Assembly: GCA_964558825.1 (NCBI GenBank)
Contig: CAZLGB010000044.1
Span: 1-20,868 of the forward strand
Source of the DNA: Phosphoribacter sp964558825
GTDB taxonomy: Bacteria; Actinomycetota; Actinomycetes; Actinomycetales; Dermatophilaceae
DNA: 20,868 nt
Direction: 5' to 3'
Shown here: one piece after another, positions 7,986 through 15,243 of the stretch
Layout of the letters: every line of letters starts with the position of its first letter
How positions within the stretch are numbered: the stretch's first letter is position 1
Program-made: the position numbers and the translations under genes
Notes under the pieces: generated by a model
Seen by the model: the letters and a program-made list of their open reading frames with translations, nothing else
Databases searched by the model: none
What the model was told of the DNA's origin: nothing

Positions 7986-8747
7986 TCACTTACCGAAGCG
8001 GCGCTCGCGGTTGGCGTAAGAGCGCAGCGCCCGCAGGAAGTCGACGTGGCGGAAGTCGGGCCAATAGGCCTCGCAGAAGTAGAACTCGCTCTTGGCGCTC
8101 TGCCACAGCAGGAAGCCGCCGAGGCGCTGCTCCCCCGACGTGCGGATGACCAGGTCGGGGTCGGGCTGCCCGCGCGTGTAGAGGTGACGGGCGATCTCCT
8201 CGACGCTGACGTCCTTGGCGATGACCTCGATCGGTGTGCCGCGCGCCGCGTGCTCGATGAGCAGATGGCGCACTGCGTCGGCGATCTCGCGCCGGCCGCC
8301 ATAGCCCACCGCGACGTTGACGGTCAGCCCCTTGACGTCGCGGGTGGCATCCTCGGCGGCCCGCAGGGCGTCTGACGTCTCCTCCGGCAGCAGGTCGAGC
8401 GCGCCGATCGGGTGCAGCCGCCACCGATGGGTCTCGGCGAGATCGGCCACCGCGCGCTCGATGATCCGCAGCAGTGGATCGAGCTCGGTCGAGTCGCGCG
8501 AGAGATTGTCGGTCGAGAGCAGCCACAGCGTGACGAGCTCGACGCCGGCCTGCTCGCACCAGTCGAGCAGGTCCTTGATCTTGTCGGCACCCGCCTGATG
8601 CCCATCGGCCGTGTCGAAACCGTTGGCCTTGGCCCAGCGCCTGTTGCCGTCGAGCATGACCCCCACGTGCCGCGGCACCGCCGCGCGATCCAGCCCGCGC
8701 GCGAGGCGGCGCTCGTAGGCGCCGTAGAGCATGTCGCTCAGCCCCAC
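7986..8747 (-). CDS. uppS: Isoprenyl transferase ((2Z)-polyprenyl diphosphate synthase)
   Basis: A 253-residue cis-prenyltransferase that condenses isopentenyl diphosphate with an allylic diphosphate to make Z-polyprenyl diphosphates for cell-wall carrier lipid synthesis. The catalytic P-loop region HVGVMLDGNRRWA (D33), the WLLSTDNLSR region, and the C-terminal substrate-binding signature RTSGEQRLGGFLLWQ are all present. The last differs slightly from the usual RxSGExRLSNFLLWQ. The GTG at 8747 is preferred: AAGGAGG lies 10 nt upstream. A TAGCGT hexamer at complement 8788-8793 is a likely -10. It diverges from hemolysin III, the same arrangement as Rv1086/Rv1085c in mycobacteria, where the enzyme makes a short-chain product. 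Whether this copy makes short or long chains cannot be decided here. Confidence 0.95.
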   Translation of the reverse strand: MGLSDMLYGAYERRLARGLDRAAVPRHVGVMLDGNRRWAKANGFDTADGHQAGADKIKDLLDWCEQAGVELVTLWLLSTDNLSRDSTELDPLLRIIERAVADLAETHRWRLHPIGALDLLPEETSDALRAAEDATRDVKGLTVNVAVGYGGRREIADAVRHLLIEHAARGTPIEVIAKDVSVEEIARHLYTRGQPDPDLVIRTSGEQRLGGFLLWQSAKSEFYFCEAYWPDFRHVDFLRALRSYANRERRFGK

Positions 8748-8869
8748 TCCGCCTGCGCCTCCTTAGGCCGTCCGCTCGCTGGGTGCAACGCTACCCCCGT
8801 ATGCCGTGCCGGCCCCGCGGCGCGACGCGCCCCTTGGGCGCGAGGCCGGGTCTGGCGTGGCGCGACTCA

Positions 8870-8912
8870 CGTAACTTACGGACTCGTAACCTACGTCAGC
8901 GTAAGTTAGACT
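8870..8912 (+). promoter_or_regulatory. Promoter/operator of hemolysin III: three palindromes with 15-bp period overlapping a leaderless promoter
   Basis: Three related 11-mers start at 8870, 8885 and 8900: CGTAACTTACG, CGTAACCTACG and CGTAAGTTAGA. The first is a palindrome except for its centre base. The third overlaps a -10 hexamer TAGACT (8907-8912) that lies 7 nt before the ATG at 8920. No Shine-Dalgarno sequence exists between them, so the transcript is probably leaderless. A repressor bound to these sites would cover the -35 and -10 regions. The array is also within reach of the divergent uppS promoter. The regulator is not encoded nearby; a TetR-type repressor is a guess from palindrome size. 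Confidence 0.7.
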
Positions 8913-8919
8913 GGGCGCC

Positions 8920-9633
8920 ATGACCTCCCCGGCAGCACCCCTGACCACCGGATCGAGCGACGCACCGGCATACCCCGTGACGGGCAAGCCGCGGCTTCGC
9001 GGCTGGCTGCACGCGGCGACCTTCCCGCTCGCGGTGACGGCAGGGCTCGTGCTCATCGTGCTGGCCCCGACGACCATCGCCAAGGTCGGTGTGGCTGTCT
9101 TCACGGTGACGGCGGCGATGCTCTTCGGCACCTCGGCGGTCTTCCACATCGGCACCTGGGGCCAGCGGGCCTACGGCGTGCTGCGCCGCCTCGACCACTC
9201 CAACATCTTCCTCATCATCGCCGGCTCCTACACGCCCTTCGCGCTGCTGCTGCTGCCCGGCGACCTCGCGCGCACGCTGCTGCTGACGATCTGGGGAGGG
9301 GCCCTCGTCGGAGTGCTCTTCCGGGTCCTGTGGGTGGGCGCGCCGCGCTGGCTCTACACGCCGATCTACGTCGCGCTGGGCTGGACCGCGGTCTTCTTCT
9401 TCAAGCCGATGCTCGCCGGCGGTGGGCCGGCGGTCATGTCACTTGTCGTCGTCGGTGGGGTGCTCTACACCCTCGGCGCCGTCATCTACGGCACCAAGCG
9501 GCCCAACCCCTGGCCCCGCTGGTTCGGCTTCCACGAGATCTTCCACGCCTGCACCGTGGCGGCCTTCGTCGTGCACTTCGTCGCCGTGGCCCTGTCGGCC
9601 TTCGGCCCCGGCGCCGCTGCCATCGCCGGCTGA
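8920..9633 (+). CDS. Hemolysin III / TrhA family (PAQR-like) seven-helix membrane protein
   Basis: A 237-residue polytopic protein with about seven membrane helices after a 30-residue cytoplasmic lead. The family's putative metal-binding residues are in place: SAVFH (S72, H76), RRLDHSNI (D92, H93) near helix 3, and HEIFH near the last helix. Members are called hemolysin III, but family work links TrhA/PAQR proteins to membrane-fluidity or lipid homeostasis rather than secretion of a toxin. Neighbouring uppS and the operator array point to envelope-linked control. The ATG at 8920 is supported by a -10 hexamer 7 nt upstream (leaderless start). The 3' end overlaps, on the opposite strand, the end of the small membrane-protein gene. 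Confidence 0.93.
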   Translation: MTSPAAPLTTGSSDAPAYPVTGKPRLRGWLHAATFPLAVTAGLVLIVLAPTTIAKVGVAVFTVTAAMLFGTSAVFHIGTWGQRAYGVLRRLDHSNIFLIIAGSYTPFALLLLPGDLARTLLLTIWGGALVGVLFRVLWVGAPRWLYTPIYVALGWTAVFFFKPMLAGGGPAVMSLVVVGGVLYTLGAVIYGTKRPNPWPRWFGFHEIFHACTVAAFVVHFVAVALSAFGPGAAAIAG

Positions 9634-9819
9634 CGAGCCAGACTCGGTCTCGGTCTCGGCCTCAAGGGCCGCAAGCCGGTCGCGCTCGCGATAGGCCATC
9701 CGGCGCATGCGCGCGTTCATGTTGCGCATGAGGAAGTAGAGCGCCACGGCGAGGGCGAAGAAGGCGAGGAACGCCCCCAGCCCGGGACCGATGCTCGACG
9801 CTGGAGCTGGACCACCCAT
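9439..9819 (-). CDS. Small single-pass membrane protein downstream of mca
   Basis: The ATG at 9819 overlaps the mca stop codon in TGATG, so translation is coupled. The first 65 residues look real: a short lead, one membrane helix (residues about 11-31, PGLGAFLAFFALAVALYFL), then a basic RNMNARMRRMAYRERDRL helix and an acidic ETETES stretch. Small proteins of this layout follow mca in other actinobacteria (Rv1083 in M. tuberculosis). The remaining frame to 9439 lies antisense to the hemolysin III gene with codons in exact register, and its Gly/His/Asp-rich composition looks like a shadow of that gene. The protein may simply have lost its original stop, giving 126 residues. The function is unknown. 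Confidence 0.7.
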   Translation of the reverse strand: MGGPAPASSIGPGLGAFLAFFALAVALYFLMRNMNARMRRMAYRERDRLAALEAETETESGSSAGDGSGAGAEGRQGHGDEVHDEGRHGAGVEDLVEAEPAGPGVGPLGAVDDGAEGVEHPTDDDK

Positions 9820-10817
9820 CAGACTGTCACCCGTCCATCGAAGGCCAGCGCCAACTCCTGACGCTGGGCACGCACCGCAAGCTCGTCGGCCTCCCGCGCC
9901 GAGCCCAGGCCCGCGAAGAGATCGTCCTCGACCTCGACGACCGGCACATAGGACAGCGCGGCCTCGAAATCCTCGGTCGGCCAGACGCTGCGCTCGAGAT
10001 CGCGCGGCACCTTGAACCACGACCCCTCGGGGTCGACCTGGGTCGCGTGCGCGAGCAAGGCCCGGTCGCGCACGGGGAAGAAATCGGCGCACGGCACCCG
10101 CGTGGTGATGTGCCGCGCGGGGCGCCGCTCGATCGCCTCGACCCACTCGGCATAGGGCGACTCGAGTCCGCGCTCGAGCAGCGCGTCGTGGAAGGCGCGG
10201 ATGCGCCCGCCCGAGTGCGACTGCTGGTAGTAGAGCTTGAGTGCCTGCCACGGCTGCCCCGCATGGGGGTATGCCGTGCTGTCACCGGCCGCGAGGAAGG
10301 CCGACATCGACACCGTGTGGGTCATGATGTGGTCGGGGTGGGGATAGCCGCCACGCTCGTCATAGGTCGTCACGACGTGCGGGCGGAAGTCGCGAATGAC
10401 CCGCACGAGCGCCTCGGTCGTCACCGGCAGAGGCTCGAGGGCAAAGCACCCCTCGGGCAGCGGCGGCAACGGGTCGCCCTCCGGCAGCCCCGAGTCCATG
10501 AACCCGAGCCACACGTGCTCGATCCCCAACACCGCTGCGGCAGCAGCCATTTCGTCGCGGCGGACCTGGGCGATGTCGCGGAGGATGTGCGGGTCGTTCT
10601 TGAGCTTGTCGTTGAGCACGTCGCCGCGCTCGCCACCCGTGCAGGACACCACCATGACGCGGGCCCCTCCCGCGACATACTTCGCGGTCGTCGCCGCACC
10701 CTTGCTCGACTCGTCGTCGGGGTGGGCGTGCACCGCGAGCACCCGCAGCCCGGCATACGCGCCAGGGGCACCCGGAGCCACAGGGGTCGCGGAGGCGGAG
10801 ACGGGAGTGGGCGGCAT
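9819..10817 (-). CDS. mca: Mycothiol S-conjugate amidase
   Basis: A 332-residue zinc amidase of the LmbE/MshB fold that cleaves mycothiol S-conjugates into a mercapturic acid, which is exported, and glucosaminyl-inositol, which is recycled. Zinc-site motifs are present: AHPDDE (H32, D35) and HPDH (H163), with the Mca-typical stretches LGFMDSGLPEGD, TTYDERGGYPHPDH and HATQVDPEGSWF. The LPEGDPLPPLPEGCF segment fits Mca better than the paralog MshB. The ATG at 10817 has GAAGGA about 12 nt upstream. The first 22 residues are a Pro/Ala-rich extension relative to the mycobacterial enzyme, so a slightly later start is possible. The gene marks the organism as a mycothiol-producing actinobacterium. 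Confidence 0.95.
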   Translation of the reverse strand: MPPTPVSASATPVAPGAPGAYAGLRVLAVHAHPDDESSKGAATTAKYVAGGARVMVVSCTGGERGDVLNDKLKNDPHILRDIAQVRRDEMAAAAAVLGIEHVWLGFMDSGLPEGDPLPPLPEGCFALEPLPVTTEALVRVIRDFRPHVVTTYDERGGYPHPDHIMTHTVSMSAFLAAGDSTAYPHAGQPWQALKLYYQQSHSGGRIRAFHDALLERGLESPYAEWVEAIERRPARHITTRVPCADFFPVRDRALLAHATQVDPEGSWFKVPRDLERSVWPTEDFEAALSYVPVVEVEDDLFAGLGSAREADELAVRAQRQELALAFDGRVTV

Positions 10818-10890
10818 ACCGGTGTGAAGTCCTTCGGGCAGGGACGGCTACGGTGGACCATCATCCCACCACGACGACGGGAGACTCACC

Positions 10891-11256
10891 ATGGCCGGCT
10901 GGCGACCCACACCGGGCACCGGCAAGTGGTGGCTGCTCGGCATCGCCTTCGCCCTCGCCTTCACGACCTGGGCCTCGTGGCGGGTGTTGTCGGTGGCCGA
11001 CCAGGCGATCGACGTGACGACGACGGGCTTTCAGGTGCTCGACGACCGGACGATGACGGTGACCTTCCAGATCACCAAGCCGCCCGAGGTGACGGCGATC
11101 TGCACGATCCAGGCCCAGGATCTGCGCAAGAACGTCGTCGGCAGCACGACCATCACCGTGCCCGCCGGCACCGCGCGGGTGAGCGACCAGACGGCGACCG
11201 TCAAGACGACGACCCAGGCCTTCGCCGGGCTGGTCCACGACTGTGTCCGCGGCTGA
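10891..11256 (+). CDS. DUF4307 family single-pass membrane protein
   Basis: A 121-residue protein with a short cytoplasmic lead, one membrane helix (about residues 12-32, KWWLLGIAFALAFTTWASW) and an extracytoplasmic beta-rich domain with two cysteines (in AICTIQ and HDCVRG) that may form a disulfide. This matches DUF4307, whose members sit next to mca and greA in actinobacteria (Rv1081c). A GGGAGA ribosome-binding site precedes the ATG. It diverges from mca across 73 bp. Its last 14 nt overlap the start of the downstream GlmL-like gene. The function is unknown. Confidence 0.88.
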   Translation: MAGWRPTPGTGKWWLLGIAFALAFTTWASWRVLSVADQAIDVTTTGFQVLDDRTMTVTFQITKPPEVTAICTIQAQDLRKNVVGSTTITVPAGTARVSDQTATVKTTTQAFAGLVHDCVRG

Positions 11257-12589
11257 CCCGACGGCTGAGGTGACGCAGGCCCGGGCCCTCGTCGTCGACA
11301 TCGGCTCGACCTTCACCAAAGCTGCCCTCGTCGACCTCGGCACCGGCGCGGTGATCGCGCGCGGCGACACCCCGACCACGCTGTCGACCGACGTCCTCGA
11401 CGGTGTGCGCGCACTGGCCGATCGACTCGGCGCCCCCAGCGCGCCGGTGCTCGCCTGCTCGAGCGCCGGGGGTGGGTTGCGGCTCGCCGTCGTCGGCTAC
11501 GAACGCACCGTCACCGCCGAGGCCGGACACCGGGTGGGCCTCTCGGCCGGCGCCAAGGTCGTCCACGTCGCCACCGGCGCCCTCGACGGCGCCGGCGTGG
11601 CGGCGCTGCTCGCCAGCCGCCCCGACATCGTCCTGCTCGTCGGCGGCACCGACGGGGGCAACTCAGAGGTGTTGCTGCACAACGCCGCTCGCTTGGCGAG
11701 CAGCCGCCTGCGCGGCTCCGTCCCCATCGTCGTCGCCGGCAACGTCGAGGCGCGCGCGCAGGTGTGCGCCGTGCTGACCGCCCGCCGACGCACCGTCGTC
11801 GCGGCCGACAATGTCCTGCCCCAGATCGGGGTCGTCACGCCGGAGAGCGCCCGCGCGGCGATCCGGGAGGGCTTCGTCCGGCATGTCATCGGCGGCAAAG
11901 GCCTCTCCCGCGACCCCGACTTCGCCCGCCTCGTGCTCGCCGCCACGCCCGACGCCGTGCTGCGCGGCGTCGAGGTGCTGGCCGCCGAGCTCGGAGGCGA
12001 TGTCCTCGTCGTCGACGTCGGCGGCGCAACGACCGACGTCTACTCCGCGGTCACCCCCGACCCCGACGAGCCGGTCCAGCACGGGGAGGTCGTCGCCCAG
12101 CTGCGCCACAGCCGCACCGTCGAGGCCGACCTCGGGCTGCGCTGGAACGCCGAGAGCATCCTCGAGGCGGCCGCCCGCGAGCGCCTCGGCGTCGCGCCGC
12201 CGCTCGCGGAGTATGCCGGGCGTGTGCAGGGGCGGGCGGCATACCTGCCGGAGGGTCCGGGCGAGGTGGAGGCTGACCTCACCCTCGCCGCCCTCGCGGC
12301 GACCATCGCCGTGCGCCGGCATGCGCGGGCGCCCTATCCGGGTGAGCCGGCCCGCGACCTCACCCGGGTCGCCCTCGTCGTCGGCTCCGGTGGGGTGCTG
12401 CGCCATGCCGACGCGGTGGCGGCGAGAAGCGTGCTCGACGCCGTCGCCGGTGATCACGCCGGCGGTTGGCGGCTGCCGCGAGCGCCGCGGATCGTCGTCG
12501 ACTCGGCATACCTGCTCGTCGTCGTGGGTCTGCTCGCCGACGAGCACCCGGCCGCGGCACGGGCGGTGGCCCGGCGGCTGTCGCGCTGA
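11243..12589 (+). CDS. GlmL/MutL family protein (glutamate mutase L, ASKHA fold)
   Basis: A 448-residue actin/Hsp70/sugar-kinase-fold ATPase. The phosphate-1 motif VVDIGSTFTKAAL, the conserved LLVGGTDGGN, the phosphate-2 motif VVDVGGATTDVYS and the adenosine motif LVVGSGGVLRH are all visible. The family was named from a gene lying between the two glutamate mutase subunit genes in clostridia and is thought to act as a reactivating chaperone for that B12 enzyme. Here there is no mutase gene in the window. The GTG at 11243 overlaps the DUF4307 gene by 14 nt; a GTG at 11270 is an alternative that would remove the overlap. The assignment to the family is firm; the client enzyme is unknown. Confidence 0.85.
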   Translation: MSAADPTAEVTQARALVVDIGSTFTKAALVDLGTGAVIARGDTPTTLSTDVLDGVRALADRLGAPSAPVLACSSAGGGLRLAVVGYERTVTAEAGHRVGLSAGAKVVHVATGALDGAGVAALLASRPDIVLLVGGTDGGNSEVLLHNAARLASSRLRGSVPIVVAGNVEARAQVCAVLTARRRTVVAADNVLPQIGVVTPESARAAIREGFVRHVIGGKGLSRDPDFARLVLAATPDAVLRGVEVLAAELGGDVLVVDVGGATTDVYSAVTPDPDEPVQHGEVVAQLRHSRTVEADLGLRWNAESILEAAARERLGVAPPLAEYAGRVQGRAAYLPEGPGEVEADLTLAALAATIAVRRHARAPYPGEPARDLTRVALVVGSGGVLRHADAVAARSVLDAVAGDHAGGWRLPRAPRIVVDSAYLLVVVGLLADEHPAAARAVARRLSR

Positions 12590-12673
12590 GCGGTGCGGTG
12601 AGCTGTCCCGTTGAGCTGCCACGCCGATCCCACCGTGGCGGGTCATCCCGCGCCCCGTGGAAAGGTACGTCCC

Positions 12674-13864
12674 GTGAACGCCATGACGGCTCGGGCCCAA
12701 GCAGCCAGACCGGGGATCGGCGCACGTGGGCGGGCGGTCTTCGCACTCGGAGTGCTCGCGTTCTCGGCATCCATCGTGCTGCGCTCGATCTTTGCCACGA
12801 CCGCCGGCGGCGGCGACCCCTGGCGAGCCGGCGAGTGGTTGATCAACTATTCGGCCGGGTTCATTCGACGAGGCCTGTTCGGTGAGTTGCTGCTGCGCCT
12901 GGCCCCGCACGGCGAGGCGGTCTGGGTCCTGCTCGCGGCTCAGTTGCTGTGTTACGCCCTCAGCTACGGCTACCTCATCGGCGCGATGGCCAAGCGCCAC
13001 TTCGACTGGACGAGCATCGCGTTGGTGTGCGGCCCTGCCGCCCTGCCCTTCGTCGGGTGGGACCCTCCCGGTGCCTTTCGCAAGGAGATCCTGGTCTTCG
13101 CCTCCTGGGCCTGTTGTGCCTGGGCGCGAGGGGCCAGATCTCCCGCCCGGCACCTGAGCTGGGCACTCGCCGGTCTGCTCGGGTATGCCGTGGCCACCTT
13201 CTCGTGGGAAGGCAGCGTCTTTGCGCTGCCGGTCGTGCTCTACCTGCTCGTCGGCGGAGCGCCGACCGCCGATGCCACCCGGCGGCGGCGAGCCGTTGCG
13301 GTGGCCGCGGTGGCCGTCGGCGTGGCGGCGGTCGGCGCGGTGAGCGCCCTGTTCAGCCATGGTGACGTCACGACGGCCAGCACGATCTGCGCGAGAGTGC
13401 GCGATGCCGGCTTGGGCGGGCCGACCCTGTGCTCCGGCGCGATCGACGCCGTGGGGTGGTCGTTGGAGCGGAATGTGCGGGACGTGCGCGACGCGTTGCC
13501 GGCCGACACCGGCTATGTCCTGCTCATCGCCCTGGCCTGGCTCCCCGCACTCACCACGTCGTGGTTCCGCCGGAATCGCTGGTGGGTCCTGGCGATCGGC
13601 GTCGGCGTGCTGCCGCTCTACGTCATCGCCTACGACTGGGGGCGGTGGACCCACCTGACGGCCATCGGCCTGGCGATGTGCGTGCTGAGCTCAGCCAGCG
13701 CTCAGGAGCGGACGCGGGTCTGGACGCCCCTGTCCACCGTGCTCTACGTCTCGCTATGGGGAATCCCGCACTTTGTGGGGATCAACGGGCAGTTCTCCGC
13801 GATGGGCCTGCTCGTGCAGCTGAGCACCTACGCCCAACACGCCGTGGGGCGCATCCTCGGGTGA
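12674..13864 (+). CDS. Polytopic membrane protein of unknown function
   Basis: A 396-residue protein with about nine to ten hydrophobic segments. An in-frame ATG-equivalent lies further upstream at 12611, but I chose the GTG at 12674 because GGAAAGG sits 8 nt before it. A loop after the first helix reads EWLINYSAGFIRRGLFGELL, a motif I associate with actinobacterial and proteobacterial membrane proteins near polysaccharide genes (NYxxGFxRRGLxGE). The next loops include WDPPGAFRKE, and a loop with a possible C-C pair (ICARVR and LCSG) faces the outside. A GT-C-like or polymerase-like role is conceivable but unproven. It follows the GlmL gene by 84 nt and converges on greA. Confidence 0.75.
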   Translation: MNAMTARAQAARPGIGARGRAVFALGVLAFSASIVLRSIFATTAGGGDPWRAGEWLINYSAGFIRRGLFGELLLRLAPHGEAVWVLLAAQLLCYALSYGYLIGAMAKRHFDWTSIALVCGPAALPFVGWDPPGAFRKEILVFASWACCAWARGARSPARHLSWALAGLLGYAVATFSWEGSVFALPVVLYLLVGGAPTADATRRRRAVAVAAVAVGVAAVGAVSALFSHGDVTTASTICARVRDAGLGGPTLCSGAIDAVGWSLERNVRDVRDALPADTGYVLLIALAWLPALTTSWFRRNRWWVLAIGVGVLPLYVIAYDWGRWTHLTAIGLAMCVLSSASAQERTRVWTPLSTVLYVSLWGIPHFVGINGQFSAMGLLVQLSTYAQHAVGRILG

Positions 13865-13880
13865 GCCCCCAAGCAGTGGC

Positions 13881-14372
13881 TCAGCCGACGTAGGGCTTGG
13901 TGGCGAGGATCTTGACCTCGATGGTCTTGCCGTTGGGCGCCTCGTAGCTCACCGTGTCGCCGATCGACTTGCCGTTGACCGCCGCGCCGATCGGGCTGGC
14001 CTCGCTGAAGACGTGCAGGTCGGTGTGGTCCTGGATCTCGCGGTGCCCGAGCAGGAAGGTCTCCTCGTCGCCGAACATCTCGACGGTGACGACCATGCCC
14101 GGCTCGACGATCCCGTTGTCGGCCGGCGGGGTGTCGCCCACGACCGCGGTCTCGAGCAGCTGGGTGAGCTGGCGGATGCGGGCCTCCATCTTGCCCTGCT
14201 CCTCCTTGGCTGCGTGATAGCCACCGTTTTCCTTGAGGTCGCCTTCGAGGCGCGCGGCCTCGATGCGCTTGGACAGCTCGACCCGGCCCTCGGTGGAGAG
14301 CTGCTCGAGCTCGGCCTTGAGCCGGTCATAGGCCTCCGGGGTGAGGTAGGCGCTCTTCGCGGTCTCGGTCAC
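13881..14372 (-). CDS. greA: Transcription elongation factor GreA
   Basis: A 163-residue protein with an N-terminal antiparallel coiled coil (about residues 10-75) and a C-terminal FKBP-like domain. The coil tip reads LEGDLKENGGYHAAKEEQG, carrying the conserved acidic residues that reach into the RNA polymerase secondary channel to stimulate transcript cleavage in backtracked complexes. The C-terminal SPIGAAVNGKSIGDTV and the terminal KPYVG-type ending match GreA. The GTG start at 14372 has AAGGAG 9 nt upstream. Length is normal for actinobacteria. It lies 16 nt from the convergent membrane-protein gene. Confidence 0.97.
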   Translation of the reverse strand: MTETAKSAYLTPEAYDRLKAELEQLSTEGRVELSKRIEAARLEGDLKENGGYHAAKEEQGKMEARIRQLTQLLETAVVGDTPPADNGIVEPGMVVTVEMFGDEETFLLGHREIQDHTDLHVFSEASPIGAAVNGKSIGDTVSYEAPNGKTIEVKILATKPYVG

Positions 14373-14567
14373 GGTGTGTCACTCCTTGTGCTGGCTGGTG
14401 CTGCTCCGGGCAATAGCTCATCGCATTGCGTGTGCTCGGTGGTTTCTCGTCAGGGTCACGCTCTGGCGCGGACGCCCGGTTGAAGCCGTCAGTTTATCAA
14501 GTCGGGGCGCGACGTGCGCTTTTGGCGCCGTTCTCCGCCCGCCCGCCGCCGTCTCGGCGAGGGCACG
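14373..14567. promoter_or_regulatory. Intergenic region upstream of greA
   Basis: This 195-bp gap separates greA from the YczE-like gene, both on the minus strand. It holds an unusually AT-rich patch at about 14490-14502; read on the minus strand it is TTGATAAACT, a plausible -10 region (TGATAAACT). That would give greA a leader of about 120 nt. I see no strong terminator for the YczE-like gene and no small gene. Confidence 0.35.
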
Positions 14568-15191
14568 TCAGTGGATGGCCGACCCGCCCGGCACGGTCAA
14601 CCGCGGCAGTGCCACGTGGACGACCGGCCCGATCGACACGGCAAAAAGGACCGTCCCGAGGCCGAGGTTGCCGCCCAGCAGCCAGCCCACCGTGACGACG
14701 GTGACCTCGATGCCGGTGCGGACCAGGCGCACCGATGCGCCGGTCCGGCGCACGAGCCCGGTCATCAGCCCGTCACGCGGGCCCGGGCCAAGTCGCGCGC
14801 CGATGTAGGCGGCGGTCGCGATCCCGTTGACGACGATCCCCACGAGCAGATATGCCGTGCGCCAGCCGAGGCTCTCGGGCACGGGGATGGCGCGCAGCGC
14901 CGGATCGAGCACCGCACCGATGACGAGGGCGTTGCTGATCGTGCCGATGCCCGGGCGCTGGCGCAGCGGGATCCACAGCAGCAGCACGCTGACCCCGACG
15001 ATGATCGACCAGGTGCCCATGGTCAGGCCCAGGTGCTTGATGAGGCCCTGCTGCAGGACGTCCCAGGGCATCACCCCGAGGCCGGCGTGCAGGATGAGCG
15101 CCTCGCTGACCGCGAAGACGACCAGCCCGGCATACAGCTGGGCGAGGCGGCGCGGCAGTCGCCGCGGGGCGCTCGGATCGGGCGGGGTCAC
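14568..15191 (-). CDS. YczE/YyaS/YitT-like integral membrane protein
   Basis: A 207-residue protein with about five membrane segments. The typical family features are an early helix with ALILHAGLGVMPWDVL, the repeat-like LTMGTWSIIVGV, and GARLGPGPRDGLMTGL, a loop motif seen in YczE-type proteins and their regulator-linked relatives. The function is unknown. The GTG at 15191 has no Shine-Dalgarno sequence, but a TAGCCT hexamer lies 6 nt upstream, so it is probably a leaderless start. It diverges from msrA over 52 bp. Confidence 0.82.
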   Translation of the reverse strand: MTPPDPSAPRRLPRRLAQLYAGLVVFAVSEALILHAGLGVMPWDVLQQGLIKHLGLTMGTWSIIVGVSVLLLWIPLRQRPGIGTISNALVIGAVLDPALRAIPVPESLGWRTAYLLVGIVVNGIATAAYIGARLGPGPRDGLMTGLVRRTGASVRLVRTGIEVTVVTVGWLLGGNLGLGTVLFAVSIGPVVHVALPRLTVPGGSAIH

Positions 15192-15243
15192 TGGCGGAGG
15201 CTATCTGGCCCAGCCGCGATCTCTTGTCGGCGATACTGACGCG
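15192..15243. promoter_or_regulatory. Compact divergent leaderless promoters for the YczE-like gene and msrA
   Basis: In 52 bp the minus-strand -10 TAGCCT (complement of 15198-15203) sits 6 nt before the GTG at 15191, and the plus-strand -10 GATACT (15232-15237) sits 6 nt before the ATG at 15244. Neither start has a Shine-Dalgarno sequence. The two -35 regions must overlap in the middle, so expression of the two genes may compete. Confidence 0.6.

Noticed and set aside
8826..8842. Short hairpin CGCGCCC-CTT-GGGCGCG in the uppS/hlyIII spacer
   Set aside because: A 7-bp stem in a divergent spacer of GC-rich DNA is likely chance, and no gene ends there.
11663..13654. A 663-residue minus-strand open frame
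   Set aside because: It spans two real plus-strand genes (GlmL-like and membrane protein) and the spacer between them, with shadow-like composition and no recognisable domain.
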